A stretch of DNA of 64,000 nt from an uncultured Clostridia bacterium (GCA_934633985.1 CAKTYU010000006.1:1-64000); one strand, 5' to 3'; shown: positions 44,603 through 54,653, counted from the first letter of the stretch. The notes: generated by a model from the letters alone, not told the origin. Program-made: numbers and translations.

Positions 44603-45991
44603 CTAACCTACCGCCGCAGGGCTGTAAGTGACGCTGCGTACCAGCTCCTCGTTGAGGTGTACGCTTTCATCGTTCTTCCAGGTCTCCAGCATCTGCTCCC
44701 ATTCCTCTTCCCTGACATCGGAAAGAAGCAGCTCCTTTATTCTGTCCTTTACGCTGTCCAGCCCCGCCTCGCCCGCAGGCTCATCGGAGAGGTAATAGAG
44801 TATGTGCACTCCCTCGTCGTCCTTTACAGGCTCGGTATACTCGCCCTGCTTTATCTTTGCAAAGGCGTCCTTTACCTCCTTTGACCAGTCATAGCTGCCG
44901 GTATGCTTCACGCTTATGAGCAGGCCGTTTTCGCCGTTCTCGATATCGGGGGAGTATTCCTCGGCGACCTTTGAAAATTCCTCGCCGGACTGCAGCTTAC
45001 CATAAGCCTCCTTGGCCTTTTCCACAGAGGGAGCAAGGTGCTCGTCCTTCAGCTTATCCGCCTCGGCCTTTAGCTTGCCGTACTCGGCCTTTATCTCCTT
45101 GAGCCTGTCTGCCCCTTCGCCGCCCTCTACGTTCACGGTAAAGGCCAGCTCGCCGTACTCGCTCTTGAGGCTTTCCATCTCGGATAGCTTATCGCCGTAT
45201 TCGTCGGAGACGGTATCCTCCGGGGCTATGAGTATATGTAGCACGCGGCTGTATCCCTCCGGGGCGTACAGCACGGGGTCGCCGCCGTAAAGCTCCTCGG
45301 CCTCCTTATCGCTCTTGTAATCCTCCGGCTGCTTGTCATAGTCCTCCTGCTGGGTCTTGAGGTTTTCATCATACCATGACTTTATTTCATCATCGCTCAC
45401 GGTAACGTCCTTGAGCATGGCCTCCTTAAAGGCCTCGCCTATGGCGCTCTCGGTGCTGTTTTCCAGTATCCATTTGCCGTATTCCTCTGCGGTCATGCGT
45501 TCACCGGTGTAGGCCTCCGCCTCGTCCGCTATATACTCGGCAAGGCGCTCCTCCACGTCTATGCTGCTGTCCGCCTCAGCGTCGCTCTCCGCCTGCTTGC
45601 GGTATTCCTCCACTATGCTGTTAAGGTCTGCCGCCGCCTGCTCCTCTACCTCGGCAAGCCTTTCCTCGCTCAGCTTGTCATATCCGGACTGGGCCGCCTG
45701 ATATGCTATCACCTCGTTGACCACGAGCGCGTCTATTATGCCGTCCTGAAGCTGCTTTGTGCCTTCCTCATCGGCGGATATATCATAGCCCATCATGGCA
45801 TAGTACTGGGCATAAGCGTCAAATAGCTGCTTGTACTCGCTGAAGGTGACCTTACGGTCGCCTACGGTGGCCACTGCCTCGTCGCCGCCTACGACCGCGG
45901 TATCGTCCCCGGTCGCGGAGGGAGCAGCGCTACACCCTATTATGGAAAGCGCAAGCACCAGTGCCAACGCAGCCGCAAATATCTTCTTCAT
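44603..45991 (-). CDS. PrsA/SurA-like foldase lipoprotein (parvulin-type peptidyl-prolyl isomerase)
   Basis: 462 residues. Lipoprotein signal, lipobox IIGC (Cys about 20). Long acidic helical SurA-N-like part about 40-240, then a PpiC domain, visible as YSRVLHILIAPEDTVSDEY and, after a coiled insertion of about 75 residues, EEFSKVAEEYSPD and GSYDWSKEVKDAFAKIKQGE. Assists folding outside the membrane. The insertion inside the isomerase domain is larger than usual. Confidence 0.9.
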   Translation of the reverse strand: MKKIFAAALALVLALSIIGCSAAPSATGDDTAVVGGDEAVATVGDRKVTFSEYKQLFDAYAQYYAMMGYDISADEEGTKQLQDGIIDALVVNEVIAYQAAQSGYDKLSEERLAEVEEQAAADLNSIVEEYRKQAESDAEADSSIDVEERLAEYIADEAEAYTGERMTAEEYGKWILENSTESAIGEAFKEAMLKDVTVSDDEIKSWYDENLKTQQEDYDKQPEDYKSDKEAEELYGGDPVLYAPEGYSRVLHILIAPEDTVSDEYGDKLSEMESLKSEYGELAFTVNVEGGEGADRLKEIKAEYGKLKAEADKLKDEHLAPSVEKAKEAYGKLQSGEEFSKVAEEYSPDIENGENGLLISVKHTGSYDWSKEVKDAFAKIKQGEYTEPVKDDEGVHILYYLSDEPAGEAGLDSVKDRIKELLLSDVREEEWEQMLETWKNDESVHLNEELVRSVTYSPAAVG

Positions 45992-46054
45992 TATGTCTTT
46001 TTCTCCAATCTCTGGGCGTTTTAGCCTAAGGGCCGGCCCGTATTCACAATGTTG

Positions 46055-46083
46055 ATTATACCCGTATTCACTTTATGATGCAA
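46055..46083 (-). promoter_or_regulatory. prsA-like promoter overlapping the 3' end of mfd
   Basis: Minus strand TTGCAT (46078-46083), 17-bp spacer, TATAAT (46055-46060). The -35 lies within the last codons of mfd (stop at 46068). Confidence 0.65.
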
Positions 46084-49000
46084 TCCGACAGCATGTAAAC
46101 AATCTGTGTCAGTTCGCCGCACAATTTTTTCACATCGGACTTGGGCCGGCGTATGACTATCGTGGGCGTTTCCTCCGGAAGCATTACGGCGCCCGCTATA
46201 TTGCCCGCGGCCGCAAACAGCTTTGCGCCGTCCATGGGCGCCTCCGGGTCGAAGGCTATGCGTATCTCCCCGTCCCGGACCATGAGCCGCTGTACGTAGG
46301 CCCGCTGCGCCTCCGCCTTGATAAGGGCGATGAATACGAGGTTCTGCACCTCCTCGGGTATGTCGCCGTAGCGGTCTATCAGCTCATCCTGCACGTCGTA
46401 CACGTCCGCCTGCGCCGAAATAAACGCTATGCGCTTGTACATGGAAAGCCGCTCCGTCTCCCTCGGTATATAGCTCCTTGGGATATTTGCGGAGATAGGT
46501 ATCTCCACCACCGTGTCTATGTCCTTGGGCAGCTCCTCGCCCTTTGCCTCCCTGACCGCGCTGTCTACTATCTTGCAGTAAAGGTCATAGCCTATCGCCT
46601 CCATGTGACCGTGCTGCTCCGGCCCGAGCAGGTTGCCCGCCCCGCGTATCTCAAGATCCCTCAGCGCTATCTTAAAGCCGGAGCCGAACTGGGTGAGCTC
46701 CCGTATGGCTATAAGGCGCTTTTCCGCGGTCTCGCTCATGGCCTTGTTCGGCCTGTATGTCAGATAGGCATAGCCGAGCCGCACCCCGCGGCCCACGCGG
46801 CCCCTTAGCTGATATAGCTGGGATAATCCCATGGCGTCCGCGTCGTATATTATTATCGTGTTCACGTTCTGCATATCCAGCCCGCTCTCTATTATGGTGC
46901 TGCAGAGCAAAACGTCGTACCTGTGATCCATAAATTCCAGCATGGTCTTTTCCAGCACCCGCTCGTTCATCTGCCCGTTGGCAAAGCACACCCTTGCCTC
47001 CGGCACCAGCTCCCTGAGCTTTCCCGCGAACTGCTCCATGTTGCGGACGTTGTTGTATACGAAGTACACCTGCCCGCCGCGCCCTATCTCCTTAAGTATG
47101 GCCTCGCGCACCACGGCGTCGCTGTATTCCATCACATAGGTCTGCACGGGGTAGCGCTGGGAGGGCGGCGTCTCTATTACGGACATATCGCGTATCCCCG
47201 TCATGGACATGTGCAGCGTCCGTGGGATAGGCGTTGCGGAAAGCGTAAGCACGTCCACGGACTGGCGTATGTTCTTTATCTGCTCCTTATGGCCCACGCC
47301 GAAGCGCTGCTCCTCGTCTATTATGAGGAGCCCGAGATCCTTAAACTTAACGCTCTTTGAAAGCAGCTTATGGGTGCCGACCACCATATCCACGCTGCCG
47401 CTTTGCAGCCCCTCGATTATCTTTTCCTCCTCCTTGGGGGTCTTAAAGCGGGAGAGCAGTTCCACATTCACCGGGAAGCCATCGAACCTGGCAGCTATGG
47501 TATTGTAATGCTGCTGGGCAAGTATAGTTGTAGGCACAAGCATTGCGCACTGCTTGCCGTCCATCACTGCCTTAAAGGCAGCCCTGAGCGCTACTTCGGT
47601 CTTACCATAGCCTACATCGCCGCAGAGCAGGCGGTCCATCACCTTGCCGCTCTCCATATCCGCCTTTATCTCCTGAATGCTCGTAAGCTGATCCGGCGTA
47701 GGCTCGTACGGGAAGCTGTCCTCCAGCTTTCTCTGCCAGGGGGTATCCGGCGAAAATTTAAAGCCCTTGCGTTTCTGCCGCTCGCCGTAAAGGCGCACAA
47801 GGTCGAAGGCCAGCTTCTTTACGCTGTCGCGGGTTCTGGATACCGTCTTCTGCCATTCGCCGCTGCCCAGCCTTGAAAGGCGCTGCGCCCCCGCGTCCTC
47901 CCCGCCGCCTATGTACTTTTGCACCCGGTCAAGCTGATCCGTGGGTATGTACAGCTTATCGCCGCCGGAATAGACAAGATGCAGGTAATCCTTCTGTACG
48001 CCGCCCACCGTAAGCGTCTCAACGCCCACGAACCGGCCTATGCCGTGAAGCTCATGCACCACGAGGTCGCCCGCGTTGAGCTCGCTGAACACAAGCTGCG
48101 GCTTCCTGCGCTTTTTTTTGCCGTCCGCCGGCCTTCGGCTTTCCGCGCCGTAAAGCTCGTTTTCCGTGACCACCGCAAGGGAAAGCTCCGGGTACTCGAA
48201 GCCGTGGTTAAGCTGCCGCTCGATTATGAGCACCTCGCCCGGCACTATGTCCCTGCCAAGCTTTTCCTTTATGGGTACTATGTGGTTCAGATCCAGCAGC
48301 CTGTCCTGAAGCCTTTTTGCGTGGGTGCCAGCGTATATCAAAACGCTCGTGTGGCTCTTCTTCCACGCCTCTATGTCCTCTGACAGCAGCTCCTCCCGCC
48401 CTACATACCGCGAGACGGGGCGGGTATCGAATTTGAATATGCACCTTTGCCCTATAAGGCCGTAGCTGCGGGTAAGGGCGAACATCATGGCGGTCCTTCT
48501 GGTATCCATGCGCTTGATGGTCTCAAGTGGGGATACCGTAAGGTTGGCCTGCTCCGGCTGTATCTCTCCCGCCTGCATAAGCGAGGATACGCCCTCGAGG
48601 AACTCCTGATAGGCTATCTTTCCGCTTTCCTCGAGGCGGGCCGGCTCGTCTATGAGTATTATCCAATCCTTGTCTATATAGTCAAAAAGCGTCGCTTCCC
48701 CGGGGTAAAACAGGGGCAGCAGGGCGACGGGGTTATCCGGCCTGCCTCCATTCTCCAACGCGGAGGACAGCTCCTCTGCCTTGCGCTTTTTCAAGAGCTT
48801 CAGCGCCCGCGCCCTCGCCTCGTCGGTTATTGGCATCTCGGTAGCCGGGGGGACGTCAATATGATCCGCATTATCCACGGAGCGCTGGGTAAGCGGGTCG
48901 TATATCCTCAGCGTATCTATCTCATCGCCGAAAAACTCTATTCGCACAGGATTTTCGGCGGCGATGGGGTATACGTCTACATAGCCGCCGCGAAGGCATA

Positions 49001-49514
49001 CCTGCCCCGGCGCCTCGCATACGTCCACCCGCTCATAGCCCGCCATGACGAGCTCCGCCACCATCTCCCGCGGCTCTATATTCTGCCCCGCCCCATAGCT
49101 GTGCAGGCTGTTTTTGATTATCTCCGGGGCCACGGTGCGCTGCATCAGCGCCTGTATGCAGGTCACCACAGTCATTGCCCTGCCGGCGGCAAGGGCGGAA
49201 AGCACCGCCACCCTCCGCTCCTCTATGCTGTCGCGGGCGGTAAAGCCCTTGCCGGAGAGGGGTATCTCCCTCGTGGGGAAATGGACGCAGGGTATATCAT
49301 AGCAGGCGATATCGTCATGCAGCTTTGCCGCCGCCACCTCGTTCGGCGCGACCAGCAATACCGCTCTGCCCGTTGACAGCGCGGCGGCTATATGCCCCTT
49401 GTGGCTTTCCCCGAGGCCGAATACACCTGCCGGGCCCTCGCCCTTTTCCATGGCGTCCCGCAGCCTTGCGTATTCGGGGTGCCTGTCGAGTATTTTTATA
49501 AGCGGGTCTGTCAC
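46068..49514 (-). CDS. mfd: transcription-repair coupling factor Mfd
   Basis: 1148 residues. UvrB-like N-terminal domains 1-320, RNA polymerase-interaction domain near 490-540 (DLVVHELHGIGRFVGVE), RecG-like translocase with CGDVGYGKTEVALRAAFK, IIDEEQRFGVGHKEQIK and LSATPIPRTLHMS, then TRG and C-terminal domains. Removes stalled RNA polymerase and recruits UvrA. GTG start directly abuts the pth stop. Confidence 0.97.
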   Translation of the reverse strand: MTDPLIKILDRHPEYARLRDAMEKGEGPAGVFGLGESHKGHIAAALSTGRAVLLVAPNEVAAAKLHDDIACYDIPCVHFPTREIPLSGKGFTARDSIEERRVAVLSALAAGRAMTVVTCIQALMQRTVAPEIIKNSLHSYGAGQNIEPREMVAELVMAGYERVDVCEAPGQVCLRGGYVDVYPIAAENPVRIEFFGDEIDTLRIYDPLTQRSVDNADHIDVPPATEMPITDEARARALKLLKKRKAEELSSALENGGRPDNPVALLPLFYPGEATLFDYIDKDWIILIDEPARLEESGKIAYQEFLEGVSSLMQAGEIQPEQANLTVSPLETIKRMDTRRTAMMFALTRSYGLIGQRCIFKFDTRPVSRYVGREELLSEDIEAWKKSHTSVLIYAGTHAKRLQDRLLDLNHIVPIKEKLGRDIVPGEVLIIERQLNHGFEYPELSLAVVTENELYGAESRRPADGKKKRRKPQLVFSELNAGDLVVHELHGIGRFVGVETLTVGGVQKDYLHLVYSGGDKLYIPTDQLDRVQKYIGGGEDAGAQRLSRLGSGEWQKTVSRTRDSVKKLAFDLVRLYGERQKRKGFKFSPDTPWQRKLEDSFPYEPTPDQLTSIQEIKADMESGKVMDRLLCGDVGYGKTEVALRAAFKAVMDGKQCAMLVPTTILAQQHYNTIAARFDGFPVNVELLSRFKTPKEEEKIIEGLQSGSVDMVVGTHKLLSKSVKFKDLGLLIIDEEQRFGVGHKEQIKNIRQSVDVLTLSATPIPRTLHMSMTGIRDMSVIETPPSQRYPVQTYVMEYSDAVVREAILKEIGRGGQVYFVYNNVRNMEQFAGKLRELVPEARVCFANGQMNERVLEKTMLEFMDHRYDVLLCSTIIESGLDMQNVNTIIIYDADAMGLSQLYQLRGRVGRGVRLGYAYLTYRPNKAMSETAEKRLIAIRELTQFGSGFKIALRDLEIRGAGNLLGPEQHGHMEAIGYDLYCKIVDSAVREAKGEELPKDIDTVVEIPISANIPRSYIPRETERLSMYKRIAFISAQADVYDVQDELIDRYGDIPEEVQNLVFIALIKAEAQRAYVQRLMVRDGEIRIAFDPEAPMDGAKLFAAAGNIAGAVMLPEETPTIVIRRPKSDVKKLCGELTQIVYMLSDCIIK

Positions 49515-50153
49515 TTACTTCTGCTCCTCTATGCTCTGCTCGCCGTCCTCCACGGCCTTTGCCTCCTCCTTGGGCGGCTTGGGCTTCTTGGGGCGCTTGT
49601 TGAATTTTGCCTGAGCCCCGCTGATATCGCCCTTTACGATCATCTCCGCCGCATCCGCCGCGTCCTTTATGGCGGCGATCAGCTTTTCCCTGTCCTCGCC
49701 CTCCGGCGCGCCCAGCACATGGGCTACCAGCCCCCTCTGTCCGTCGGCCCGGCCTATCCCCACCCTTATGCGGGGAAAATCGTCAAAGCCAAGCTGATAT
49801 ATGACGCTCCGCATACCGTTGTGGGTGCCGGAGGAGCCGCCGCCCCTTATGCGTATTGTGCCAAGGGGTATGTCTATATCGTCGTATATCAGCAGAAGCC
49901 GGTCATGCTCGGGCTTGTACCAGTTGCACAGCTCCATTACGCTCCAGCCCGAAAGGTTCATGTATGTTTCCGGCTTTGCCAGCACTACCTTTTGGCCGCC
50001 TATATATCCCTCGCCGAAAACCGCCCTGAAATTGTGCCGCTTAACCTCTATACCGAACCTGTCCGCCAGCATATCCACAGTCATAAAGCCTATGTTGTGG
50101 CGGGTATTCGCATACTCCCTTCCGGGATTTCCAAGGCCCACTATTATAAACAC
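49515..50153 (-). CDS. pth: peptidyl-tRNA hydrolase with charged C-terminal tail
   Basis: 212 residues. MFIIVGLGNPGREYANTRHNIG (His20), KPETYMNLSG and DDIDIPLGTIRIRGGGSSGTHNG match. After about residue 180 there is an extension of about 30 Lys/Pro/Glu-rich residues (RPKKPKPPKEEAKAVE) not present in most Pth. GGAGGAATAAAG leads to the GTG at 50153; a longer frame at 50171 was rejected. Immediately upstream of mfd, as in many Firmicutes. Confidence 0.95.
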   Translation of the reverse strand: MFIIVGLGNPGREYANTRHNIGFMTVDMLADRFGIEVKRHNFRAVFGEGYIGGQKVVLAKPETYMNLSGWSVMELCNWYKPEHDRLLLIYDDIDIPLGTIRIRGGGSSGTHNGMRSVIYQLGFDDFPRIRVGIGRADGQRGLVAHVLGAPEGEDREKLIAAIKDAADAAEMIVKGDISGAQAKFNKRPKKPKPPKEEAKAVEDGEQSIEEQK

Positions 50154-50286
50154 CTTTATTCCTCCATGCACGCCAATATGCCCTCATACGCTGTCCGCAT
50201 GGGGGTAAAATGCCGTTATTTTTTCTTTTCTTCGCATATTATAAGGCAAAGCGCGGCCCGTTTTCAAGTGCGGCGGGCATAAAAAA

Positions 50287-50309
50287 GCGGCGCGCACCTC
50301 GCGCGCCGC
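50287..50309 (-). terminator. terminator of the esterase gene
   Basis: GCGGCGCGC-GAGGT-GCGCGCCGC on minus then TTTTTT; 15 bp after the stop. Confidence 0.85.
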
Positions 50310-50324
50310 CCCAATGCTTTTTTA

Positions 50325-51107
50325 TTATTTCCCCTCAAACCTGATTATGGCCCGCCTGAGCGCCTCGTTGAAGCACAAGAACTCATGCGCCCCCTCCAGC
50401 TTCTCGAACTCATAGGGTATGCCTATCTTATCCAGCGCAGCCGTAAAGAGCAGGTGCTCCTTCATAAAGGCGTCCTCCCTGCCGCAGGTGAGGTATATCC
50501 TCGGCAGCTTGTTTTCGGTCTTGACCTTCACCAGCATATCGAGTATTTCCGCATCGTCGGTAAGCTCTAAAGCGTCGCCGTATATGGCCTTGAAGTCCTG
50601 TATGAGCCTGGGGCCGAACCGCTCAGCATAATCCGGCAGGTCGCCGTATTTCTTTATCTCCTCCATTCCCGCCCTTGCAAAGAGCGGCCCGGAGGAAAAC
50701 GCCCCTACAAAGCCGTAGCTGTCCGGATGGGTGAGCGCGCAGCGCAGCGCGCCGTAGCCGCCCATGGAGCAGCCCATTATGCCCGTATCCTGGCGGGCGG
50801 CGGATATGCTGAACATATTGCGGCATATTTGAGGAAGCTCCTCTGCGACGTATCTTTGATACTCGAAGCCGTATTTCATGTTAGAGTAAAAGCTCCGGCC
50901 CGCGTCCGGCAGCACATAAACGGTATCGCCCTTCGCGGCGTAGGCGGGCAGCATCGAGTAATCCAGCCATGAGCGGTCGTTTCCGCCGAGGCCGTGCAGC
51001 AGGTATACCACCTTATACCCGCCCTCCCTCAGCTTGTTGGGCGTGACGATAGTAAGTCCTGTATCCATATCCATTATCTTTGAATAAACCGAGCCGCTGA
51101 GCCGCAT
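50325..51107 (-). CDS. esterase D-type alpha/beta hydrolase
   Basis: 260 residues. YKVVYLLHGLGGNDRSWLD (oxyanion loop), GIMGCSMGGYGALRCA (nucleophile Ser), EGAHEFLCF (His) with Asp in the CGREDAFM region. No signal peptide. Similar to acetyl or feruloyl esterases; substrate unknown. Single gene between the HPF gene and pth. Confidence 0.9.
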   Translation of the reverse strand: MRLSGSVYSKIMDMDTGLTIVTPNKLREGGYKVVYLLHGLGGNDRSWLDYSMLPAYAAKGDTVYVLPDAGRSFYSNMKYGFEYQRYVAEELPQICRNMFSISAARQDTGIMGCSMGGYGALRCALTHPDSYGFVGAFSSGPLFARAGMEEIKKYGDLPDYAERFGPRLIQDFKAIYGDALELTDDAEILDMLVKVKTENKLPRIYLTCGREDAFMKEHLLFTAALDKIGIPYEFEKLEGAHEFLCFNEALRRAIIRFEGK

Positions 51108-51192
51108 TGTTTTTTCCTCCGTTTATCTAAGTCCCGGCCCGCGTATGCGGGTCGGGACCGTATTATTCCATGCTGTTGCTTTGTTTTTTATG

Positions 51193-51723
51193 TTATCTTT
51201 CGGGCTCTATGAGGCCGTAGTTGCCGTCCTTGCGCTGATACAGCACGTTTACCTCGCCGTCCTCCGCATTCTCAAATACATAGAAGGAATGGCCCAGCAG
51301 CTCCATTTGCAGCACCGCCTCCTCCACGTCCATGGGCTTTATGGCAAAGCGCTTTACGCGGACGACCTTGTGCTCCTCTTCCTCCTCGTCGTCAAATGCA
51401 TAGCTTGCTTCCTGTGCGGCAAACGCCTCTGCCCTGAGGTTCTTCTCCAGCTTGGTGCGGTGGCGCATTATCTGCTTTTCCACCTTGGCGATCACGGTGT
51501 CGATGGAGGCGTACATATCGCCGCTGACCTCCTCGCCGCGGATAATGCCGCCGGAGTAGGGAATGGTGACCTCTACGATGTGACGGTTCTTTTCTACGGA
51601 GAGGGTGACATGAGCCTCCGTATCTTCAGGGAAATACTTATCCAGCTTGGAGACCTTCTTAGTCACCAGATCGCTGAGATAATCGGATACCTCGATGTTT
51701 TTTCCATTGATAGAAATACGCAT
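51193..51723 (-). CDS. hpf: long-form ribosome hibernation-promoting factor (HPF/RaiA)
   Basis: 176 residues. N-terminal S30AE domain (MRISINGKNIEVSDYLSDL, EDTEAHVTLSVEKNRHIVEV) and C-terminal dimerisation domain (KVVRVKRFAIKPMDVEEAVLQMELLGHSFYVF) joined by an acidic EEEE linker. Long forms dimerise 70S ribosomes into 100S. AAAGGGGAAAC precedes ATG 51723; an upstream ATG was rejected. Confidence 0.95.
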   Translation of the reverse strand: MRISINGKNIEVSDYLSDLVTKKVSKLDKYFPEDTEAHVTLSVEKNRHIVEVTIPYSGGIIRGEEVSGDMYASIDTVIAKVEKQIMRHRTKLEKNLRAEAFAAQEASYAFDDEEEEEHKVVRVKRFAIKPMDVEEAVLQMELLGHSFYVFENAEDGEVNVLYQRKDGNYGLIEPER

Positions 51724-51886
51724 ATTCGTTTCCCCTTTCCCGCGCAGCATCACCGCCCCATGCCTGGCCGATACGCCGCGCTTTTCGCTTTTCTTAATTA
51801 TAACATATTATGCCCAAAACAAAACGCATAAATTTGTGAAAAAAAGCGGGGCGGTTCGGCTATGCCAAAACCCCCGCAAAACAGCT

Positions 51887-52057
51887 TTATTTCTTTTCCC
51901 CGTCCTTTTTCCCTTCACATTTCCCGCCGTATGGGCAGCCCGCACAGCCGTAGCCGCAGCCTCCTCCCCTTTTGCGGTTTTTTATCCATTTATATATGCA
52001 GAATCCGGTCCAGCCCATTATGAGCGCCGCCAGAATATACCATGCGCCGTTTCCCAT
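51887..52057 (-). CDS. FeoB-associated Cys-rich membrane protein
   Basis: 56 residues. One membrane helix (about 6-25, AWYILAALIMGWTGFCIYKW), then a basic patch and the Cys-rich tail GGGCGYGCAGCPYGGKC. This small gene class follows feoB in Clostridia and is thought to assist iron uptake. GGAGGAAGC before ATG 52057; 10 bp after the feoB stop. Confidence 0.9.
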   Translation of the reverse strand: MGNGAWYILAALIMGWTGFCIYKWIKNRKRGGGCGYGCAGCPYGGKCEGKKDGEKK

Positions 52058-52067
52058 GCTTCCTCCG

Positions 52068-54614
52068 TCAGGCCATGAAAAGCCCGCATACAGTATATGC
52101 AACAAACGACATAATGTATGCTATGAGTATCTGGTAGCACACGGCGAAGGCAGTCCACCTGCGGCTGCCCAGCTCCCGCCTCATGGTGGCCACCGCCGCC
52201 ATGCACGGGGTATAGAGCAGCACGAATATCAAAAAGGCGTATGCGGAACGTGGGGTGAATATGCCCGAGAGAGCGCTCTGCACGGCTCCGCCGCCCGCGC
52301 TTAGGGAGAAGCCGCAGAACATGGCGAGGCTGGACACCACCGCCTCCTTGGCGACTATGCCCGTGAGCAGCGCTACCGCCGCCTGCCAGCAGCCATAGCC
52401 CATGGGCCTGAACGCGGGGGCTATGAAGCTGCCCAGCCGGCCCAGTATGCTATTTTCCGCGCTCTGCACCATGCGGAAGGACATATCAAAGCTCTGAAGG
52501 AACCACAGCACGACGCTCATGGCGAATATAATGGTTCCCGCCTTCTCTATGAAGTGGCTCACGCGCTCCCATACGTGGGTGAACACATTTTTAGCCGAGG
52601 GCAGCCTGTACGTGGGAAGCTCTATCATAAACGCCGCGTCGTTATCCTTAAAAATGGTCCTTCGGAAAAGATAGCCCGAAAGTATGCCGACTATTATGCC
52701 TATAAGGTACAGGCTGAATATTACCAGCGTCCTGCCCTTTGCAAAGAAGGCCCCGGCGATAAGGCCGTAAACCGGCAGCTTTGCGGAGCAGCTCATAAAG
52801 GGCAGCAGCAGTATGGTCATGCGCTTGTCCTTTTCGTTCTCCATTGTGCGCGCCCCCATGGTGGCGGGCACGGTGCAGCCGAAGCCCATAAGCAGCGGTA
52901 TGAAGCTCTTTCCGGAAAGCCCGAAGCGGCGCATGGGCTTATCCATTATAAAGGCTATGCGGCTCATATAGCCGCTGTCGTCCAATACCGCGAGGAAGAA
53001 AAACAGTATGGCTATCTGGGGCAGGAAGGTCAGCACCCCTCCCACGCCAGTGATTATGCCGTCGCACACAAGGCTCACAAGCCACCCCATGGCGCCGGCG
53101 TTTTCCAGCGCCGTCCTGACATAGGGCGTAAGGGCGTCGTCTATGAGCATGCTCACGAGATCCGACAGCCACGCGCCCACGGTGCCGAAGGTGAGCGCGA
53201 ATATCGCAAGCATTATGCCTATAAATATCGGGAGGGCGAGGTACTTGTTTGTAAGCACCCTGTCTATCTTGTCCGATGCGGTAAGCTCGTCTATCGGATG
53301 TCCCCTGTGAAGGGCCGCGGCGCACACGCGGGTAACGTACTTATATCTCGCGTCCGCTATCATGCTCTCGCTGTCGCCGAGGGGGGCGGAATCCGAATAT
53401 TCCTTAATTATCTTATCCACCCTCTGCTGCACGTCCTCCGGCAGCGCAAGCTCTTTTTTCGTCTCGCCGTCGCCCTCCATGAGCTTCATCTCCGCCCAGT
53501 GGAGGGGCAGGCCGGCCTGCTTTGCGTATTTGCCCACAAGGTCGCCTATTTGGTGATGCAGCGCGTGGGTATAGCCGTTGTATATGTCGTCGGGCTCTAT
53601 ATTGAAGCCCCCGTGGAACTCCGCGTGGGCGGCGTTGATGACGCCCTGTATGCCGTTTATAAGCTCCTCCACGCCTTGTCCGCTGCGGGCCGATATTGGC
53701 ACGACTGGCACGCCAAGCTCCAGCGAAAGCTTACGCACGTCTATCTCGTCGCCCCGCCTTTTCACCTCGTCCATCATGTTAAGCGCGATTATCATGGGCC
53801 GCTCCAGCTCTATAAGCTGAACCGTAAGATAGAGGTTGCGCTCCAGATTTGTCGCATCGACTATATTTATTATGGCGTCGGGCTTTTCCACCGTGATGTA
53901 CTTACGCGCCACTATCTCCTCCATAGAATACGGGGAAAGAGAATATATGCCCGGAAGGTCCACCAGCGTCATATCGTGGCCGTATGTGTATAGGCCGGTA
54001 TCCTTTACCTTGCCCTCCTTCTTCTCCACCGTTACGCCGGGCCAGTTGCCGACGTATTCCCGGCTGCCCGTCATGGCGTTGAAGAGCGTGGTCTTACCGC
54101 TGTTTGGGTTGCCCACGAGGGCCAGCCGCACCTTTTCCTTGCCGCCGTTTCCCTCATGCGCCCCGTTTTTTTCGCAAATCGGGCATACCTTCGCCTCGCG
54201 GCAGCTCGCACAGCTCCCGGGCTTACACCCGCCCTTTAGCATTATGTCGGTTATCATAGCTGCCCGGCGGTGATAGAGGGCGTCCTCGTCCGCGCTGTGG
54301 GTAAGGCTGCCCTTGGCCTTGAGCTCAAGGCTCCTTGCGGAAAGCACCGCCTTCTCCCTTAGTTCCTTCGCCTCGCCCTCGGTAAGCAGCTCTATGCGCC
54401 GGGCATCCTCGCGGCGCAGCGACAGGGTGTAGCCCCTGAGCGCTATCTCTATCGGGTCCCCCATGGGCGCGGCCTTTATTATCTTTATCTCGGCTCCGGG
54501 GGTAATACCCATATCGACTATTCTCCTGCGCCGGCCGCCATCGCCATTCACCCTGCGCACATAGCCCTTCTGCCCTATGGAAATATCTGCAAGCGTCCTG
54601 ACCTTTTCGCTCAT
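52068..54614 (-). CDS. feoB: fused FeoA-FeoB ferrous iron transporter
   Basis: 848 residues. FeoA SH3-like domain 1-80 (LADISIGQKGYVRRVNG, RRIVDMGITPGAEIKII). A linker about 80-165 holds GGCKPGSCASCREAKVCPIC with five Cys. Then the FeoB G domain (LALVGNPNSGKTTLFNAMTG, G3 VDLPGIYSLSPYSMEE, G4 NMMDEV), a GDI-type helical domain, and two Gate/core membrane blocks of about eleven helices. Imports Fe(II). FeoA is usually a separate gene; the fusion and the Cys linker stand out. Downstream is the Cys-rich partner. Confidence 0.95.
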   Translation of the reverse strand: MSEKVRTLADISIGQKGYVRRVNGDGGRRRRIVDMGITPGAEIKIIKAAPMGDPIEIALRGYTLSLRREDARRIELLTEGEAKELREKAVLSARSLELKAKGSLTHSADEDALYHRRAAMITDIMLKGGCKPGSCASCREAKVCPICEKNGAHEGNGGKEKVRLALVGNPNSGKTTLFNAMTGSREYVGNWPGVTVEKKEGKVKDTGLYTYGHDMTLVDLPGIYSLSPYSMEEIVARKYITVEKPDAIINIVDATNLERNLYLTVQLIELERPMIIALNMMDEVKRRGDEIDVRKLSLELGVPVVPISARSGQGVEELINGIQGVINAAHAEFHGGFNIEPDDIYNGYTHALHHQIGDLVGKYAKQAGLPLHWAEMKLMEGDGETKKELALPEDVQQRVDKIIKEYSDSAPLGDSESMIADARYKYVTRVCAAALHRGHPIDELTASDKIDRVLTNKYLALPIFIGIMLAIFALTFGTVGAWLSDLVSMLIDDALTPYVRTALENAGAMGWLVSLVCDGIITGVGGVLTFLPQIAILFFFLAVLDDSGYMSRIAFIMDKPMRRFGLSGKSFIPLLMGFGCTVPATMGARTMENEKDKRMTILLLPFMSCSAKLPVYGLIAGAFFAKGRTLVIFSLYLIGIIVGILSGYLFRRTIFKDNDAAFMIELPTYRLPSAKNVFTHVWERVSHFIEKAGTIIFAMSVVLWFLQSFDMSFRMVQSAENSILGRLGSFIAPAFRPMGYGCWQAAVALLTGIVAKEAVVSSLAMFCGFSLSAGGGAVQSALSGIFTPRSAYAFLIFVLLYTPCMAAVATMRRELGSRRWTAFAVCYQILIAYIMSFVAYTVCGLFMA

Positions 54615-54637
54615 AACAGGTCCCTCGTCCCTTCTCG

Positions 54638-54653
54638 GTTAGTCTTATCTAAC
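54638..54653. promoter_or_regulatory. operator-like inverted repeat at the feoAB start site
   Basis: GTTAG-TCTTAT-CTAAC, a 5-6-5 dyad located just downstream of the feoAB -10 box, where a metal-dependent repressor would block initiation. The TTAG..CTAA arms resemble DtxR-type more than classic Fur boxes. Confidence 0.45.

Noticed and set aside
51724..51830. HPF promoter boxes
   Set aside because: TATAAT and CATAAT are present in the upstream stretch, but no -35 at a good spacing could be chosen.
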